A stretch of DNA of 64,000 bases from GCA-2731375 sp964507245 (GTDB lineage: Bacteria; Pseudomonadota; Alphaproteobacteria; GCA-2731375), in assembly GCA_964507245.1 (NCBI GenBank), contig CAZDQC010000003.1, positions 1 through 64,000 on the forward strand. The letters run 5' to 3'. A model generated the notes under the pieces. That model saw only the letters and a list, made by a program, of their open reading frames with translations. It was not told the DNA's origin and ran no database searches. Within the stretch, counting starts at the first letter, position 1; each line of letters begins with the position of its first letter. Position numbers and translations under genes: made by a program. This document shows, piece by piece, positions 61,972 to 64,000 of the stretch.

Positions 61972-62181
61972 CTAAAGCAAACCCTCCTTCTGGGCGCGTT
62001 TGCGGGCCAGTTTGCGGGCGCGACGCACCGCTTCCGCCTTTTCTCGGGCACGACGCTCCGAAGGCTTCTCAAAATATTTTCGCATCTTCATCTCGCGGAA
62101 GACGCCTTCACGTTGCAATTTCTTTTTTAGGGCGCGAAGGGCTTGATCTACATTATTGTCGCGTACGCTGACCTGTACCAG
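61972..62181 (-). CDS. rpsU: 30S ribosomal protein S21, apparent CTG start
   Basis: A 69-residue frame reads VQVSVRDNNVDQALRALKKK after the first codon, then FREMKMRKYFEKPSERRAR and a basic end, unmistakably S21. The codon in the start position is CTG, seven bases after a good AAGGAG. There is an in-frame TGA four codons upstream, and no ATG, GTG or TTG occurs before or within the conserved N-terminus, so CTG is the only workable start unless the base call is wrong. S21 sits at the mRNA exit region of the 30S subunit and helps initiation. The gene lies alone between two MFS genes. Confidence 0.92.
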   Translation of the reverse strand: MVQVSVRDNNVDQALRALKKKLQREGVFREMKMRKYFEKPSERRAREKAEAVRRARKLARKRAQKEGLL

Positions 62182-62359
62182 TGGTTCTCTCCTTCAAAAA
62201 CCGCGGAATTCTGGAATTTTCCAGCTGAATTTCCGGCGATCAAAAGATGCCTAGCTAGTCTGGAATGCCGGGCGAGAAACACCTTTCGCCGAGTACCGCC
62301 AGCCGATTGCCGCCGTATATAGACGAAAGACCAGGCAATGTGAAGGGTTGATCTAAGGC

Positions 62360-63610
62360 ATGCTTGACCCTTACTGCGACATAAACCAAGATTTCCTTGT
62401 GCCCATATTAATCCTTGCCGTCGTAGCCATGCTAATCCAACAAACCATGGCGACGGTGGCCAAAACCGCTATTCCAGTCCTGATTCCCACCATCGCGCTA
62501 GAACTTGGGACCGCCTCTGAAGTGGTGCTCGCCTACACCTGGGTGCTTGCCTTTGTCGGCGTCCTCGTCATGGCAGGCTGCGGCACTTTTATTATCCGTT
62601 ATGGCGGGATACGAATGAGCCAAATTGGAGGCCTGTTGATGGCCCTGGGGCTGGCCGTTTTCACGTTGAGCGGCCTGGACCTGTGGACTGGTTTTCTGGC
62701 CCTTGGTCTGGCAGCGATATTAATCAGTGCCGGCTCCACATCGGCGACGCCTGCCAGCTCGGAAATACTTTCCCGATATGCTCCAGCGAGAATAGCTCCC
62801 CTCATATTTTCCATCAAGCAGACTGGCGTGCCAGCCGGCATCGCCATCGCCGGCGCATTGCTACTGCCGTTGGCCGCCAGGATCGGCTGGCAGGAAGCCG
62901 TTCTGGCTACTGCAGGCGTCTGCCTGTTAATTGCAGTCGGTCTACAACCGTGCCGCCGGGAATTAGATAGCACCCGCAATCCGCAGCAAAAACTCGCCTT
63001 TGGTGATGTGAAGGAGACCGTTTACTTCGTCTTGCGGCAACCGGCGTTGCGAAGCATGGCTATGGCGGCCTTTGTATTTGTCGGGTTGCAGGCTATCTTC
63101 ACAAACTTCACCGTGGTCTATCTTTACGAAGAACTAAACTACACAGCTGTGCAGGCGGGTGCGGTCCTAGGCCTGACTACGTTGGTTGCTGTTCCCTCCC
63201 GAATATTATGGGGCGTGATGGCATCTACCGTCATATCAGCCCGGTTATTATTGGGGATTCTAGCAGCCGTCATGGCAATCGCCACTGCGGTCATGGGCGG
63301 CTTTTCCACGGCCTGGAGTCAATGGCAGGTCTCGGCCGTCTGCATAGTAATCGCGATGACGGCGCTATCGTGGCATGGCGTTTTGCTTTCTGAGGTTGCT
63401 CGTATCGCTCCAGCTGGCTCCGTCGGGCGGTTGACGGGCGGCGTACTGGCCTTCGGCACCGCGGGTCAAGTTGCCTCTCCTATCTTGTTTGGAGCCTTGT
63501 ATTTTCCCCTCGGCTATCAGGCAGCTTATTTGGCTATAGCCTTTCCAGCGGCGGCTGTGGCGGTCGTTATGTTGCGCTCGCCTTCGGTGGCACCATCGGC
63601 CTCACCGTAG
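62360..63610 (+). CDS. MFS transporter (NarK/CynX-like)
   Basis: Protein of 416 residues with about 12 spans. The first span is ILILAVVAMLIQQTMATVAK; the ILSRYAPARIAPLIFSIKQTGVPAG segment, with a Lys-Gln-Thr-Gly motif in span 5, resembles the CynX/NimT and related uptake carriers. An organic anion substrate is therefore possible, but not secure. The start is an ATG after TAAGGC. It is divergent from rpsU and its stop overlaps the convergent luciferase-like gene by nine bases. Confidence 0.85.
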   Translation: MLDPYCDINQDFLVPILILAVVAMLIQQTMATVAKTAIPVLIPTIALELGTASEVVLAYTWVLAFVGVLVMAGCGTFIIRYGGIRMSQIGGLLMALGLAVFTLSGLDLWTGFLALGLAAILISAGSTSATPASSEILSRYAPARIAPLIFSIKQTGVPAGIAIAGALLLPLAARIGWQEAVLATAGVCLLIAVGLQPCRRELDSTRNPQQKLAFGDVKETVYFVLRQPALRSMAMAAFVFVGLQAIFTNFTVVYLYEELNYTAVQAGAVLGLTTLVAVPSRILWGVMASTVISARLLLGILAAVMAIATAVMGGFSTAWSQWQVSAVCIVIAMTALSWHGVLLSEVARIAPAGSVGRLTGGVLAFGTAGQVASPILFGALYFPLGYQAAYLAIAFPAAAVAVVMLRSPSVAPSASP

Positions 63611-64000
63611 GTCCGGCAAGACCCGTTGTTCCAGCAATTCGATAGCACGCGGCGCATTAGGGTTTTGTGATAGGCCTAAGCGGCCACCGATCACCACCTT
63701 GTCCAGTTGCAGGGCCACTAGACCGCGTAGCCGTTTGAGGCATTGTTCCGGCGTGCCGACGATGGCGAATTGATCGATGAAATCGTCCGTCAGTGTACTC
63801 GCCTGCCGGGAACCGCTCTGGGAATGCATGTTCATGTCATAATTCTGGATTAGGGCTCGCAGTGCCCCCTGAGCCTTTTCCGACCATGGGCCCGTAACCC
63901 GTCCATGCATGATGTTAAAGCGTGCGAAGGTGGTCAGGCCGCCGCGTACTAAATCGCGCGCGGCGCCGATGTCGTCATGGCAGGCCAGATTTATGTAGGC
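63602..64000 (-). CDS. LLM-class flavin-dependent monooxygenase, C-terminal part
   Basis: The C-terminal 132 residues of a luciferase-like (F420 or FMN) monooxygenase; the frame is open to the window end, so the start is outside. Family marks are LVRGGLTTFARFNIMHG and DQFAIVGTPEQCLKRLRGLV, the latter typical of the LLM C-terminal helix, where the substrate specificity loop and phosphate contacts lie. A methionine at 63910 is internal, not a start. Substrate unknown. The stop overlaps the MFS gene on the other strand by nine bases. Confidence 0.85.
   Translation of the reverse strand, partial: AYINLACHDDIGAARDLVRGGLTTFARFNIMHGRVTGPWSEKAQGALRALIQNYDMNMHSQSGSRQASTLTDDFIDQFAIVGTPEQCLKRLRGLVALQLDKVVIGGRLGLSQNPNAPRAIELLEQRVLPDLR

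Noticed and set aside
61809..62072. 87-residue minus-strand ORF overlapping rpsU
   Set aside because: It is an out-of-phase shadow of rpsU; the S21 product lies in the other frame from 62181.

Overview
The window reads as alphaproteobacterial chromosome, most like a Rhodospirillales-type marine or soil lineage. The markers are the gene order aroA-cmk-rpsA-sppA-ihfB-lapA-trpF-trpB-trpA-accD-folC, the alphaproteobacterial AddAB nuclease next to trxA, a TIGR02300 zinc-ribbon protein, a double-length dCTP deaminase, a class II (B12) ribonucleotide reductase and hrcA-grpE divergent from rph. Composition looks moderately GC-rich by eye. A run of exactly 100 N inside accD/folC indicates a scaffolded draft or metagenome assembly. 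No function here was checked against a database; calls rest on recognisable motifs and gene order.

Layout. 1-6.4 kb: a tRNA-Arg (5' end cut by the window), then a probably catabolic or accessory group: a CitE-like CoA-ester lyase, a Rieske dioxygenase (alpha and beta subunits), leuCD and a short-chain dehydrogenase lacking the catalytic Tyr. 6.8-14.3 kb, plus strand: a MurU-like nucleotidyltransferase, addB, addA and trxA. 14.3-24.7 kb, minus strand: a long tightly packed housekeeping run for aromatic amino acid synthesis, S1, CMP kinase, IHF, signal peptide peptidase, tryptophan synthase, acetyl-CoA carboxylase beta and folylpolyglutamate synthase. 24.9-28.4 kb: TIGR02300, a tRNA-Ala(GGC), then a small island with two unrelated Fe(II)/2-oxoglutarate-type oxygenases (TauD-like and an unusually long CmcJ/NvfI-like protein), closed by a decayed tRNA-Ala-like copy. 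28.4-34.7 kb, minus: an SDR, nrdJ, plsC, a YdcF-like protein, ftsX and ftsE. 34.8-36.1 kb: an MJ0042 zinc-ribbon membrane protein and hpt. 36.5-44.6 kb: an enolase-superfamily enzyme, dcd, the minus-strand run rph-rdgB-hemW-folM-like-folB, and hrcA and grpE.

44.8-52.2 kb, plus: a YcaQ-type DNA glycosylase, an IPNS-like oxygenase, a secreted nuclease, then a translationally coupled operon of AmpG permease, macro domain, fumarate-reductase-like flavoprotein and a short [2Fe-2S] protein. 52.2-64 kb: accessory metabolism and transport (three MFS carriers, a hydroxyacid dehydrogenase, two alpha/beta hydrolases, a GMC oxidoreductase, a thiolase, a luciferase-like monooxygenase cut by the window end), with rpsU embedded.

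The points most worth following are the oxygenase island bounded by tRNA-Ala and its decayed relative; rpsU, whose only workable start codon is CTG; the AmpG/macro/flavoprotein/ferredoxin operon; a well-formed leuC promoter with a palindrome in its spacer; and several enzymes with replaced catalytic residues. No CRISPR array, prophage, transposase or rRNA was seen.
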